Below, piece by piece: positions 22,200 through 34,357 of a DNA stretch of 64,000 nucleotides (the first letter of the stretch is position 1; every line of letters begins with the position of its first letter). Under the pieces are notes generated by a model. That model saw only the letters and a list, made by a program, of their open reading frames with translations, was not told where the DNA came from and made no database searches. The translations under genes were made by a program, and so were the position numbers. Source of the stretch: Paramarasmius palmivorus (lineage: Eukaryota; Basidiomycota; Agaricomycetes; Agaricales; Marasmiaceae); contig JAYKXP010000001.1 of the NCBI GenBank assembly GCA_037176845.1, forward strand, positions 992,001-1,056,000. Direction: 5' to 3'.

Positions 22200-23472
22200 T
22201 GGACTACTATGATTCTGTCACGACAGTACACACATCACTTTAGATCTTTCCTTTCTATCCTTGTATTGATGTTTGGTTCTTTTCATACCGGTGCTGGTAT
22301 GCAGTGGACGTTTACTTCTTTACTCGCCCACCTCTGTGGATGAAACTTATAAACTATGTCATGGACTTTTTAGTTAGTGTACGTCTACCATTGATACCAA
22401 TTCCATTGATATCGCTGAAACCTTTCGATTCACGTTCCATATGCTTTCCTGCGGACTGACATCAGCACGAGACCGTACCCTCGAGGTATGTTTCGCCACA
22501 GTCGTATTCGCTTCTATTATAGGTGACAGGACGTTTAGAAGGTATTTGATTTTTGCCGTGCTCCGGTGTTCGCGTGTTGATGTCTAGACCTGCGTAGGTA
22601 TCCTCTGTCTCTACGGGCATAAACACCCTTGAGCTTCGTTGCCCCTCCTGCTACATTGAGTGTGCTGGCGCTGGACTAATCTCAAAATCTATAACGTTCA
22701 TCGAGATCATGAGTACGGTAGTAGTAGGATCTTCCGTGGAATCACCGGTCAAGAACATACAACGCATGGGCATGCTTGCCTTTGATTGTTCAAATAATTT
22801 GTTGACTTGAACTCTGCAAAGAGTTGCCATCATCTCGGTTCAATTCTCGAAGGTGCTGGGTCTTCTTGCTCTCCCATGAACTTTATCCCGTTAGAAATTG
22901 AAGTGATATTCCGGAAGGTTTCGGGCACACGGTGTGTGATTTTGTCTTCGATGCCCAAGCAGTATCTCATTGGTCTCCCCAGCAAGCACCGGACTCTTTC
23001 GAGATTCAGAACATCGGCCCGAGATCTTCCTTGTCATCGAATTTGACCCTCGCAGATGCCTCTATAACCACATTTGTTAAATTCAGCGGCTAAAATCACG
23101 GTTGATGATAAACATCGATGACCGCAATGTGACTGAGGCCGAGTGAATCTGGACAGAGCGAATTGGCGGTAGCGATCTCGAGCACAAGGTGATCAGGAAC
23201 GATGTCTCTTTCAAGGCTACTTGACTGGTTCTGTCTTTTTTGCAATCGCGCGTTTCAAAGCTATTGAATTGATGCGCGTATAGCACACGGATCGCTCAGG
23301 AAGTCCCAAACCATCTGCCACGGGATTCGTATGGCTCGAATTTGGTACCTATCAGAGAACATATGGCGAGACTTCGCTATTTATTCCAGAACCGAGGGAG
23401 ACTAGGTATAAAAAGGTTCACCAGCAGCGTTTGTCTTCTCAGCACGAGCCCTCGCACTCGCACTTCTCAGAT
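22200..23472. other. 1.27 kb without a recognisable gene
   Basis: It holds the FKS1 3' region and the promoter of the first thaumatin-like gene. Several 60-80 codon open frames exist on both strands (for example minus 22651-22833) without splice logic or family motifs. It could be a decayed gene or plain spacer. Confidence 0.4.
23407..23414 (+). promoter_or_regulatory. TATA-box of thaumatin-like gene 1
   Basis: TATAAAAA lies 59 bases upstream of the ATG at 23473. A pyrimidine-rich stretch (TTTGTCTTCTC) follows, which suits a transcription start region. Confidence 0.6.
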
Positions 23473-24845
23473 ATGAAGCTTCTCTTCGCAACTGCATCTC
23501 TCGCAGCCTTTTCGACCGCCTCGGCTCGCACCTTCACGGTACGCTAAGCCTCGTAGTCATCGCCAATCTTCCTAACACTTGGCAATTCTTAGGTGTATAA
23601 CGCATGCCCATTCACCGTCTGGTGTGTCTCCACTTACTCGCAGTGCTAGTGATGTCCTAATTCCTTATCCGATGCGTTACAGGCCTGCTGTAATTACGTT
23701 CCTTCCTATTCTTTGCATATTGTTCACCTTTGTCTAGATGTTCACTGACCTTCATGCCGGCTCTGCGGTCCCCAACTTCAAGACTGGGTACGCTTCATCG
23801 TGACAATAGGCTATTAGGCTTATCTCTGACCGTGGTAATAGCTGGGAAGCTCCCGCATGGTCTAAAGTAACATTCTCCGTTCCCGATAACTGGACTGCTG
23901 GTCGTATTTGGGTATTCCTCAATTATCCAAGAGTCTGAATGATAAATTATTAAAATGGCGATCCCTTAGGCTCGACGTAACTGCGGTGACTTCTCCAGGC
24001 CTGCTCCTACCGAGCAGTGCCTCACAGGTGGCTGCAATGGAGGTCTTGAATGTGACAGAAACACCGGCACCGTGAGTTCCTGTTTATCCCCTCTTCGCTC
24101 TAAACACTATCTGATCTCTCGCAGGGTGTACCGCCTGCCACAGTGGCTGAATGGACTCTGTCAAGCAACCCCAACATTCCCGATCACTATGATGGTGTGT
24201 GAAGGTTTGGAGTCCATGTAGACAGAAATACTGATAACACTTATAAAGTTTCCCTTGTCGATGGCTACAACCTCCCCGCCAGGTACCCGTAAAGTCATTA
24301 ATTCGATCCGCTCTTTCTGACCTTCATTTTTAGGATTTCAAACAACAAGGGATGTCCCGTTGCCGAGTGTGCAAAGGACCTGGGACCAGACTGTACGAGA
24401 CATCCCATTCAGATAATCGATGCTACAATCTTACATCTTGCTTTTAGGCCCTGCTCCATTGAAAGGCCCGTTCGACTCGACTGGATTCCCCGTGGGCTGC
24501 AAGAGCGCCTGCGTGAGTGACCTGTTGTTATATGACATATGATCAAAACTTGATGGTCTTGCCAGTTTGCCAACTTGGATGGACACCCCCAAGATTCGGC
24601 CAACTGCTGCTCGGGAAGCCACAACACCCCTCAAACGTGCCCTGCCAGTGGTGTGCAATATTACAGCTACTTCAGTACGCCGCGCCTTTTTTTTTTCTTC
24701 TTCCAAGAATATGTCTGACGTCCATCTGACAGAGAACAATTGCCCAAGGTCCTATGCTTACGCATATGACGAAGGTAGCGGAACCGCCCTGTTCACTTGC
24801 GATTCCAAGCTCAAGGCCGACTACACCTTGACCTTCTGCCCTTAA
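23473..24845 (+). CDS. secreted thaumatin-like protein 1
   Basis: Twelve exons: 23473-23538, 23593-23621, 23683-23689, 23738-23787, 23842-23911, 23970-24071, 24125-24194, 24249-24282, 24334-24392, 24448-24512, 24566-24674, 24733-24845. The total is 774 nt, 257 residues. A signal peptide (MKLLFATASLAAFSTASA) leads into RTFTVYNACPFTVWPAMFTD. Family landmarks are PDNWTAGRIWARRNCGDF, CLTGGCNGGLECD, GVPPATVAEWTLS, YDVSLVDGYNLP, CPAPLKGPFDSTGFPVGCKS, and the C-terminal YAYAYDEGSGTALFTC. About 16 cysteines are expected to form disulfides. Fungal thaumatin-like proteins are extracellular, and some hydrolyse beta-1,3-glucan. Exon 3 has only 7 nt. It is tandem to a close paralog at 26311. Confidence 0.95.
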
Positions 24846-26310
24846 ATCTACAGTTACTAGGATAATTTTGTAGCAGGTTCCTGCAGCGTTCCTGCCGAGA
24901 AGTTTTGACTAGTGTATGAAATGAATGTACTGTTCAGAAAGACAATACAGAAGTGAAAATGCGCTTGTAATTTTCGGAACTCAGTACTGAGCGCCCAATC
25001 CCAGCGCTAAAACGCCCAGCTTGCTGTCACCTTGCTTTCCTCTCCCATATCACCAGACTCCACAAGCTGATGCAACCCTCGACACTAGCGGACAACAGCG
25101 GACAACCCACACTTACCGTGATACCACATGTTTTCTGCAAGCACATGCTTTGATTCTACGGATCACTGGCAGGCCCGTTAGGTTTCGAACATGGTGAACG
25201 CCCGCACAAATCCATTCGTGTCCAAGATGTCTATCGGTTAGTTCTGTGGGTTAGTCTGGATTCTCCCAATAGTTGACATCTTTTCAGATTGAGAAAATGC
25301 TCTTGTTATGGTCGGAACACGCGGACCCAAGACGAAGTCAAGCGAAACCCAATATCGCTTCCAGCTTGACGTTTCATGGAAGAGAAGGGTATGGGCGCTG
25401 GAACTCGTCAAGTAGATGTGTTAGAGGTCTAGATTCGCGATTTGGGGGTGGTACGTTCAATGATACTTCGTGTTCCTTCACTGAATCGTCGTCAACAGCT
25501 CTTAGTGACCATACAACCACATTCTAGGATGACTTCTTGTCATCTAGTCAGCAAGCCACTATGATCCATCACCTCTCCGTCTTTCGTCGAAAGACAACTC
25601 CTTCCAAGAACGCTCACTCTCCTCTGTATAAATCAGCGTTGCAATTAATCCAGAAAGTCGAGCATGGAGAGCATCGGTCATTATTGTCATTCCCTGTGCT
25701 CTCAAACCCCTACATGACTTCAATGGTGATATAATAGGTACTCGAAATATGTGCAATCAGGCGTGCCCATTTACTGAGCATGTGGATTTGCATAGCAATC
25801 TTTCGTTCTCAGGGATTCTAGTTCTTGTTATGTGCCGCCGAGAATCGTAGCGGACGTCATCAATGAATATCAACTCTATTTGTTGATCACCACCGTTGCG
25901 CATGGTCATTCCAAGGAACATAGCGATCTTCTCAGCGATCATGCGACGATTTCGAAAATGATCAGCAGAATAGGAAGGAACCCCAGTTTGCCGATAGCTA
26001 TGTGCTTTTCACCTTCCCGTGGATTCCAGAACACGTTTGTGCGGCGAGTATCTACCAACTGATCTCAACATGTGCATCATACGCACACAACCCCGAACCG
26101 TGTGATCTCTGGGAGATCGGTGCGGAGAAAATAGTCTGCTTGGAATAGCCGTCATGCATGGTCTTGGTATGTTGTCGCTCGTAGGCAACTACAATGCGGA
26201 AACAATTATGGTAATAATTCGCCTAGGATAGTTTAAAAGAGGACCGATGAGGTCTTTGCTTCCTCACTTCTCCCCAGTGGAAGTATAACCGTCTCAAGCT
26301 CTTGAACGCC
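24846..26310. other. 1.46 kb spacer between the two thaumatin-like genes
   Basis: No gene was recognised. Minus-strand open frames at 25559-25756 and 25757-25942 lack starts in context and family residues. A TATA-like TTTAAAAG at 26232-26239 lies 72 bases before the second gene's ATG. Confidence 0.4.
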
Positions 26311-27544
26311 ATGAAGTTGTTCGCTGCCTCACTCACAGGCTCCGCCCTCTTTACTAGCGTTGCTGCTCGTACCTTTACTGTATACAACGCGTGTCCCTTC
26401 ACAATCTGGTGAGTCCGACCGACGATGCTTGTTGGTAAAGGCTGACGACTTCTAGGCCCGCGGTGAATACTTCAAGTACTCCCCAGACTAATGTGATTTG
26501 CTGAAACTTAGAAACCAGGTTTTCACTGACCTCAATGTGGGCTCCGCTGTTCCCGACGTTCCAACTGGGTAAGTGGGGGTCTTTGACATGCTCCCTGCTT
26601 GTACTGAGTTCATACAGATGGGAAGCTCCGGCTTGGAGTGTAAGGACCTTCTATGTCCCAGATAACTGGACCGCTGGTCGTATTTGGGTTGGTGTCGATT
26701 TATGTCTGAAGATGGACGCCGAGTTAATGTATCTACAGGGAAGGAGGAACTGCGATTTCAGCAGGTCCGGTCCCGACTCTTGCCTCTCTGGAGGATGCAA
26801 TGGTGGTCTCCTTTGTGACCAGCGTACCGGTACCGTATGTGTACGATCAAATCGATTCTTTGACTCTTACTGAGTTTATTCCTCCGAAAGGGTGTTCCTC
26901 CAGTGTCCCTGGCTGAGTGGACGCTCTCTGCCGATCCTAACATCCCGGATCACTATGACGTCTCTCTTGTCGACGGATACAACCTTCCCATGAGGTATGT
27001 GAAATAGTTTACAGTCCTGGATTTAGCGTTGATATCGTGGCAGGATTACCAACAACAAGGGATGCCCCGTGGCTGACTGCCCAGTCGACTTGGGTCCTAA
27101 CTGTGCGTATTCAACATCTCCATTCAGCTGGCGCTAAAATTGATCTAATTTTTGCAGGTCCAGCGCCCTTGAAAGGTCCTTTCGATGCTTCCGGCTTCCC
27201 TGTAGGCTGTAAATCTGCATGCGTAAGTATTTCTAGCTACGGTAAAAAAACGAAGACTGACAACCTACAGTTCGCTAATTTGGATGGAAACCAAGCAAAC
27301 TCCCCCAACTGCTGCTCTGGGCAATTCAACACGCCACAGACTTGTCCTCCCAGCGGCGTTCAGTACTATGATTACTTCAGTACGTGTCGGCTCTTTGATC
27401 TCCATTTGTCCAATCATTCATTTTGCCACAGAGAGTAACTGCCCCAACTCTTATGCCTACGCTTACGACGAGAGCAGCGGGACAGCCCTATTCACTTGCC
27501 CGGCGACCGCTAAGGCTGACTACACCTTGACGTTCTGCCCTTGA
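26311..27544 (+). CDS. secreted thaumatin-like protein 2
   Basis: Ten exons: 26311-26408, 26456-26462, 26519-26568, 26618-26687, 26739-26834, 26891-26994, 27044-27102, 27158-27222, 27271-27379, 27432-27544. The total is 771 nt, 256 residues. The signal peptide MKLFAASLTGSALFTSVAA precedes RTFTVYNACPFTIWPAVFTD. Motifs match gene 1 throughout (PDNWTAGRIWGRRNCDFS, CLSGGCNGGLLCD, CPAPLKGPFDASGFPVGCKS, and YAYAYDESSGTALFTC near the end). It lacks two introns of gene 1: the one after ARTFT and the one inside YDV. It shares all others, including the 7-nt exon 2. This is a tandem duplicate in the same orientation, probably secreted with a similar or partner role. Confidence 0.95.
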
Positions 27545-27756
27545 AGCGTCGCTCGGATAAGAATCGGCTGAGTTGAACACTGAGTGGATTAAGTAAAGTT
27601 ATATATGTGTGTAATGTACCACTCCCCAGCGCAAAGTTCGCGTTAAATGTGAATCTAACGAATTATGTGGAACTAGCCCGAGTGTTTCGTGATATAAGAA
27701 CGGAGTAGGTACAGGGGTAATATGCTTGGACCAGAACAATCCTCCGAATCAATGTG

Positions 27757-29665
27757 TCAAATCAGTCCGCTACACGACGGGCAGTTCAGCCAAGTATTTT
27801 CAGAAGACATGCCAGAATCAATATTGCAGCCAGAGCTGTTGAATAACTGTCTCCAAGAATTTCTCCGGTCACCATCTACAAGACCTTTCATATCGACCAG
27901 CTGGTCCTCGTGCCCTAGAATAGAGAAAAGCCCACTTGGCGGAACATGTAATATGTACGGAACGATAAGCCGTAGATCGGCTTCGATGGCAGACTCGTTC
28001 TCATCGGCACCCTCTCTTCGTTGCCCAGAACCTGGAGTTTCTTGAAGGACTCTTGAAATCCATGTTTCTTCCATTTCATCGGCCCCCGGTTTTGTTTCAT
28101 CATCAGTCGAATCGTGCTTCCTCTTCATCGGAACAGTAGCCGTCCCTAAATCGACATCAAATTGCTCTGCTTTCACAACCGCGTGCTCAAGAATATCACA
28201 AACTTCTCTTCGGGCACGAAAGACGACGCCGACGTTCCCCGCGATGTTCGATTTGCTTCCGCGTGCATTTCGCGCAGACATTGATGAGCTAGCCTGGGAG
28301 TTTCCTGGTGCTTCCTCTTCATTGAAGCCCCACAGCGCCTGTCCTAGTCGATTGACCATGGTAGACTTGGATTCTGTGGGAGTGCTTCCTCGAGAGAGAG
28401 GCTGAGCTGCCAACGCGAGAAGCGTCCGAGGTAACTGCCGAAATGGGAATCTCGGGATTGGGGGAGAAGGTGGCAGTTCGGCACTAGTTGAAGTACTAGG
28501 AGTTTGAACTGTGGAGTCAAATTCTGCTGTTTCATGTGTCCCATCGTCCTTTTCATTCGATTCCTGCTTGATTTCGTGGTGCTCCGGCCGGCTGAGAGCG
28601 TTCAGCAAACGAAGGATATACTTGTAATCGTCTCGGTCATCACCTTCTGCGTTCCGAGAGTGAGCTCCAAGTACACTCAATGCGCGATGCGTGGCTAGGA
28701 TGTGCCCGTCGAGTTCCACATCGTTTTCGGCCTGCAAGGGCTTACCATATCCCTTGTCGAGGAGACACGATGTATGAAATCCTTTGAGACAAGATGCCCG
28801 AGGGCATATACGCATTTCGGTTAGGTTTGGGTCGTTAGATTCGCCGACAGCATATTGTGAGTCCAGAGGTGCATGAGACTTGCGACAAATACCACAGCTT
28901 TCAAAAAGCTTGGGCTGCAGATATAGTTAGTTGCAGGCAAAAGGAACCTTGGGAGTCTAAACTTTAATCACCTTTACTTGCCTTTTTGATAGATCAAGAT
29001 TGTAGCGATAATACACATCACCTGTACTAATACGTGGCTGCTTCAATAAAGCGTTTCCGCTCATGACTAGATGCTTGATGTCTATGATCTCGTTGAGAGT
29101 TGAGCTGTGAACAAAATCCATGTGACTGGAAAGTATTCGTTCGTAGAGTCCACACAGGGTGATATCGCTGATGAAACGTGTTATTCAAGTAACTCGAGCC
29201 CTGGCCTTTGGGAAATCAGACACGCACAAGTTTGGAACGATTTTGTTGACGTCTTCTGGCGTGTAGAACCAACGGGCTTTCAGCCACACTTCCTCTCCAT
29301 CGTCGCCTCGTTGCCTAATTCCTTCTATGCGCGCCATCCACATATCCAAGAGCGGTGGTGATAAGTTCCCCTCGGATCGCGGTAGGTTTGGTGGCAATAT
29401 TGTAACGCTGCCAATATTCGTCAACGGATCAGATTAAATAAACTTGCTTGTATAAAGCCACTCACCAATCCCCAACCTTGAAGACATAAACATTATCATC
29501 TTCATCATACACTTGAAGTCTCGCGAAGACCGTCATTTTCTTCCAGTCCTCTTCAGTAGGTACAGGGTAGTCTCCGGGTTCAACCTGCTTTGGCTTGTGG
29601 TGTTTTTTATGGGTGAAAGGCAGCCTAGACTTTCTTTTTCTAGTTGAAGTGCCTGAAGATGACAT
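27757..29665 (-). CDS. BAH-domain protein with PHD-like zinc finger
   Basis: Exons: 27757-28914, 28972-29167, 29228-29407, 29466-29665. The total is 1,734 nt, 577 residues. A basic nuclear-type N-terminus (STRKRKSRLPFTHKKHHKPK) precedes a BAH module. Its signature runs FKVGDCVTILPPNLPRSEGN, then DGEEVWLKARWFYTPEDV, then ISTGDVYYRYNLD. A Cys/His cluster follows, CGICRKSHAP to CPRASCLKGFHTSCLLDKGY, with the spacing of a PHD-like zinc finger. The remaining 300 residues are disordered and acidic with Ser/Thr-rich runs. BAH-PHD proteins read histones or nucleosomes. The chromatin target here is not visible. Convergent with thaumatin-like gene 2, about 210 bases apart. Confidence 0.85.
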
Positions 29666-30064
29666 TATGAGATGTCACTGAGTTGTGATTGTTAGTTTCA
29701 AAGCAAAAAACTGCTTATATTTGAGATTCAATGGTCGTGGTTTGAGTGCAAGGGTCGTCGGCAGTTGCCGCAATCGTTGCACGTGGATGAGTTCAAGCCC
29801 TCTCGTAAAATTTGTTCCAGGTCCCGTACATACGTTCCTCAAAATCGTAACAGATCGTAACCCAGACACTCTGAATTCACGAAAACGCCGGCTGAACCAC
29901 CTTGGAAGGATGTCAGCACAATGTTTCAAAGTCACCGACACTTGACAGCGTCACGGACCTGCCCTAACACCTCCCGACACCTGGGCCTTTCTAATGATCA
30001 GCATTCAGGCCTCAGCCTCAGATCCACGCCCCATGCCCCAAGCATCAAGTTTAGGCTCAAATTA
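29666..30064. other. intergenic
   Basis: This is the promoter side of the BAH gene. Both strands have open frames of about 88 codons in mirrored positions, with no motif or splice support. Confidence 0.4.
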
Positions 30065-30295
30065 TCAATGCTGGGACGTTTTAAGGTGGATTTCTTCTCG
30101 CACAATCGTAGAGAGAGATTCTGGAAATGCTTCCGCAATTCGCTGATCCTTGTCAACGATCAGTGCGAGGTCCGGGACCTGTTGTAGCTGAAAGACGATA
30201 AATCGGGCGCGGGGATGTTGATTGGGAAAGGTTACTGAGAGCCCTGGGGCCCTGAGAAGCCCATGGCGAAGTTGAGCTCGAGTCAGAATGCGCAT
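30065..30295 (-). CDS. small hypothetical protein, possible mitochondrial import sequence
   Basis: A single open frame of 76 residues starting MRILTRAQLRHGLLRAPG. This is an Arg-rich, acid-free N-terminus like a mitochondrial presequence. Then come VVDKD-type acidic turns, PESLSTIVREEIHLKT and the stop. It sits between two divergent genes and reads as real coding sequence. The hydrophobic pattern is regular, and a regular pattern of hydrophobics (FIVFQLQQVPDLALIV) suggests a fold. I do not know the family. An upstream ATG at about 30380 would need an intron in another frame. Confidence 0.45.
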   Translation of the reverse strand: MRILTRAQLRHGLLRAPGLSVTFPNQHPRARFIVFQLQQVPDLALIVDKDQRIAEAFPESLSTIVREEIHLKTSQH

Positions 30296-30444
30296 CAGAT
30301 TTCTGGAGAAGCAAATAAGCGCTCAATATCAGTTCGGGCATTTCCGCTGGAGTAATTCTTTTGCTCCTTACCTTCATCACGCTGACCCTATGAACCTCAT
30401 TTATTCGCTCATTCTTGCTGAGAATCGAGGAAGAGTGATCAAAA

Positions 30445-33400
30445 ATGCCTGCCTCGAGTGAGTAAAAGCCCCTGTAACATTAGGGATAGCTCAATGACTA
30501 AAGGGATAGCCGGCGGTTATCACAGAAAAATTGAATAATTTCCCTCCGATACCCCCTATCGGTTGTCTCCCGCTGGCACCTTTCCACCTTGAGCAATCTC
30601 TGCTCACTTACGCTCCTTTGTCCTCGAAATTGGCGGAATCTGGTTGCCTGAATTCTCATTCTGGGTGGTAAGTATTACCTTGTAGTTGGCTCCCTTAGTT
30701 TTCATACACTGACGTTATGGGCGCAGGTTTGGTTCGAGGGGTTTTGTTTAGAATTATCACCCTCAAAGGAACACCTGGAGGAACATGCTTATTCGGCTAT
30801 TACCTGCACCCAGTCAACCTACCGTTCTTTTCAAACTCAGTTTCGAGAACTTTTCCGACTCTCTTCAAATACCTGCAGCTTGGGCCAACCAACTTTCGGC
30901 ACTCGCACTTGACGACCTTGAGGTACCCAACTTACTTCATGCTTTCGACAAGGCTGTCGGTCTGCAATCTATTTTGGAGGAAGTTGTCTTTGATCTAGTC
31001 AAGGGCAAGGTTAGATGTCTCTTTATAGACGGCGACATAGAGGAATGGTCGATAGATATCGGGAGCAGTAGCGAGAGGGGTTGTGATTGCGGTGGCGAAA
31101 AGATATCTGGAGCGCTAGGATGTGGAACATGCCGCCGTTTCGCTACTCTTACCGAAAGACTCGAGAGCGTTTTGGACGACGTCAACGAGAGTGCAAAGGA
31201 AGCAGAGAGAGAGAAGCAATTGGACGAGGCAGAAAGACAGCGTGAAGAGGAAGATGAAGCAGAAAGGGATCACGAACAAATCAAGACGGAGGGGCATTCT
31301 ATGCTTTCTGACAAGACTTTATCCTTGAATTCTCCACCAGGGAGTGTGAAAGGTTCGCTGAAAAAGCACAGATCTCTACTCATGAACTTGGTCGCGTGAG
31401 TGTTTTATCAATTCCCAGTAGTCTCAATCTCATTCGCTTTTAGGTCTTTACTGCCCTCTTCAAATGTGCCTGAAATTGTTCAGCGCCGGTCTCGTTCACA
31501 AAAACGTTCTGCGTCACTCCCGAACACTCGTTCTCCGTCCCCCTCTTCAGAACATTCAGTCGATCCAGCAGCGGCCGATACCTTAGGCGAATCATCACCA
31601 GCAGAGGATACACCATCGACCTCGTCGTGGTCGTCTTCGTGGTCTTCTCTCACCCGTTCCGTCTCTAATCCTATATCTCGGAAAGCCTCATGGGGTAGAA
31701 AAAACAGATATGGACACAAGTTCAAATCAAAGTCTGTTTCTGGGTCTCTCATGCACAACGCCGAATCCACTCCTGAGGGTGACGAGGCAGATAACACAAT
31801 ACCCCTTGTTTCATCGCCCACCTCCATTTCTCCGCCTAACGAACGTCGTCTCCGACCTCTGAAGCCGAGACCGGTCTCGATGTGCTCCTTGCCCGCGTTG
31901 CCGGTCTCCTCTGCCAGTGAAGATGACACGCCGATAATTATTGCTCCACCACCTCTGCCAAGACTAAGTGCACGCGCACTCAGGAGGCGTGCTAGATCCA
32001 CCCTGGTGGATACGTTCCGGCTGTGTGTTCTCCCTGAACTTGGTCGAAGGGTACGCGATACTCCATCAATACCTCCAACTCGCCGCCCTTCGTCGTTGCT
32101 CGTTGAATCGCCCGGATGGAGAAGCACCATCACTGGTACAACGACCTACTATAATTGGGCCGTTAGTAGTATGATGAAGCGTGTAGAGAAACGATTGGCA
32201 GAAGTTGTCGAGGAAGCAGAGGAGTGCTACAAAGATGCGGGATTGGACTTCAGCGTCTCTTCAGACTCGGATCAGAATACTGCATCTGTCCACTCCGAGG
32301 GAGGTACCCTGAACGGATCTGCTTCTGTATCGGTTTTCATGACTGCTACAGAGGAGACCAGAACTGTCGTTTCGAACTTTTCATCAACGACCTATGAATC
32401 ATTCGATGAACACGAGGATAGTTCTGCCTCTGATACCGATACGGATACTGATGGCAGCTCCTTGCATACGCCGGCACCATCTTCGCCTATCCTCGGTGGA
32501 ACGGGCGCAGTGGGTTATCTTGGGGTGAAACAAGGCGAGCTTGAAGTCGTGGATATGATGTTGCAGTCTACCACAATAACTGCACACGATCAGATGCCAA
32601 CCTCTGTCCCCCAGGAGTCGCCTCCGGAGGATCCACCAGCGTACACTGTTTCTCCTGCACATCCCGGTCAGGAAGCCGTCCCTATCTTCCCGTCCTATAC
32701 TGCCCAAGCACCGATTCCTAACCCAGTGAATTCAGTGCTAGAGGCGCTTTTCACGACTTACAATGCCTTCGTGCAACTTCACGTGCACTTGAGTAGTTTG
32801 TTGGCGATGTCAAAGGAGAGAGAGCGTGAAGCACTCGACGAGGCTCGCGGCAGAGAGGAAATACTTGAAGTAAGGTGCAGGCGTCGGGCTTGGTTGGGTA
32901 GAGGCTGGGGGCTTAACAATCCCACGGTGACTACAAAAGGCATGGGATCTGTATCTCCTCCACCTGCATCTTGGAAAGTTTCGAATCGTGGCAACGGAAA
33001 CGGTCTTGCGATGCCTTTCAAACCCAGTGGATTAGGAAGACATTCGTGGACGGCAGAGGAGTGGGAGTACGATCCATGGTATTGCTTCCCAGAGTATTGT
33101 CCAGATCCCCATGGACATAGGCATCAACGCTACCACTCGTTCTCGAGAAGTATGGATAACTATTACGACGATCTCGAAGACGACGATAGTGCTTCCACGA
33201 CATCCAGCTTCGCGGGATATGGATATCAGTACCAGCAATCGGGTGTACCATACGAGGAATCTTCGCACTCCTCCACGAGTTATTCTCCACACGCCAGGTT
33301 CCGAAGGTCACTGGATGAATCCTCTCTCACTTTATATGACGAGATGTATCCTGAGACTCTTAATACCACGCGTTCTCTGTCTCCGATAGAGGATGGATAT

Positions 33401-34357
33401 CTACCTAACCCATATGGTCCCGATCTATACGAACTCGCAGTCACGCAAACGGATGGCCTGGAAGTTGGTGGTCCCACAGCGATGGAAGTAGAAATGAGAC
33501 TGGGTATGGATGATATGGTGGATATTGCGTTGGAGAATTCCGCGAACGCCCTAACTGGGGAAGACGGCTCGCTGTTGATGGAATGCTACCCTAATCCATT
33601 TGAAGGAGAAGGAGAGGAGGCGAGTGGCATTACAGAACAGTTTTTCGAATTCTCGCAACCTATACCTCGACGTCATACAGAACCTGAAGTCGAAATGGAA
33701 AGAGACCCTGACTTGGAACCTCAGCAGCTCATGCCACGGAGGCGTTCGGCTCCAGCGCTTGGTCGGCCCCACAAGAAAGGGTCAAAACTTTCTAGATCTC
33801 GCAAAGTCTCTGCGGGGAACATCAACGACATGAAGTTGTTCTTCCCTGTCACCGAAGAGGAGGATTCTGAAGGGGTCGTTGCTCACCAAGAGGATGTGGA
33901 TGTCAGCATCAAGTTCGACGTGTACGCCATCAGCCCAGCCGACGCATTGGATAAATCATCTAAGCCACCCGTCCCTCCACGAGCAAGAACCAGGAAGGAC
34001 AGCATGAAGCCCCTGAAGCCATTGGCGACGAGCGAGCTCGGGCTAGATATCCCTCGTGGTGTGGAAGTTTCTCCTCCATCATCACCTACTTCGCCCCGTT
34101 CACCAAGCCCTCATCTATCGACTTCTTCCACAAGTTCACGACATTCCCCACGGTCACCGACCTCACCTGTACATGTATCTTCATCTCCTCCATCGCCCAC
34201 TTCATCCACTCCTTCAGCTACGTTTGATCACCCTGATTTCACGCCGGTCACGAATCAGAATCACTGCAAACCTGTTGGAATGAACACAACAACCTCTATA
34301 CCGGGGATTGGGCCAGGTAGTGAAACCTCCGCGCAGGTAGTTGGTATCGCAATATGA
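30445..34357 (+). CDS. large serine-rich protein, function unknown
   Basis: Exons: 30445-30457, 30594-30667, 30752-31395, 31444-34357. The total is 3,645 nt, 1,214 residues. The ordered N-terminal part reads LEIGGIWLPEFSFWVNYHPQ, then LPAPSQPTVLFKLSFENFSD. It has a cysteine cluster CDCGGEKISGALGCGTC near residue 130-150 and a charged coiled-coil (about 160-190). Most of the rest is disordered: Ser/Pro/Thr runs, acidic patches, PPxxPR repeats and poly-basic spots. A short helical part around ARALRRRARSTLVDTFRLCV and a second around YNWAVSSMMKRVEKRLAEVV may fold. The tiny first exon (MPAS) was chosen because its donor and the acceptor CACCTTGAG keep the frame. I recognise no named domain. Confidence 0.8.

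Noticed and set aside
29685..29945. Mirrored frames of about 88 codons on both strands
   Set aside because: Neither has a motif, a clear start or splice sites. Mirrored open frames are a common composition effect.
31480..32133. 217-codon minus-strand frame inside the serine-rich gene
   Set aside because: Shadow of Ser/Arg-rich codons of the plus-strand gene.
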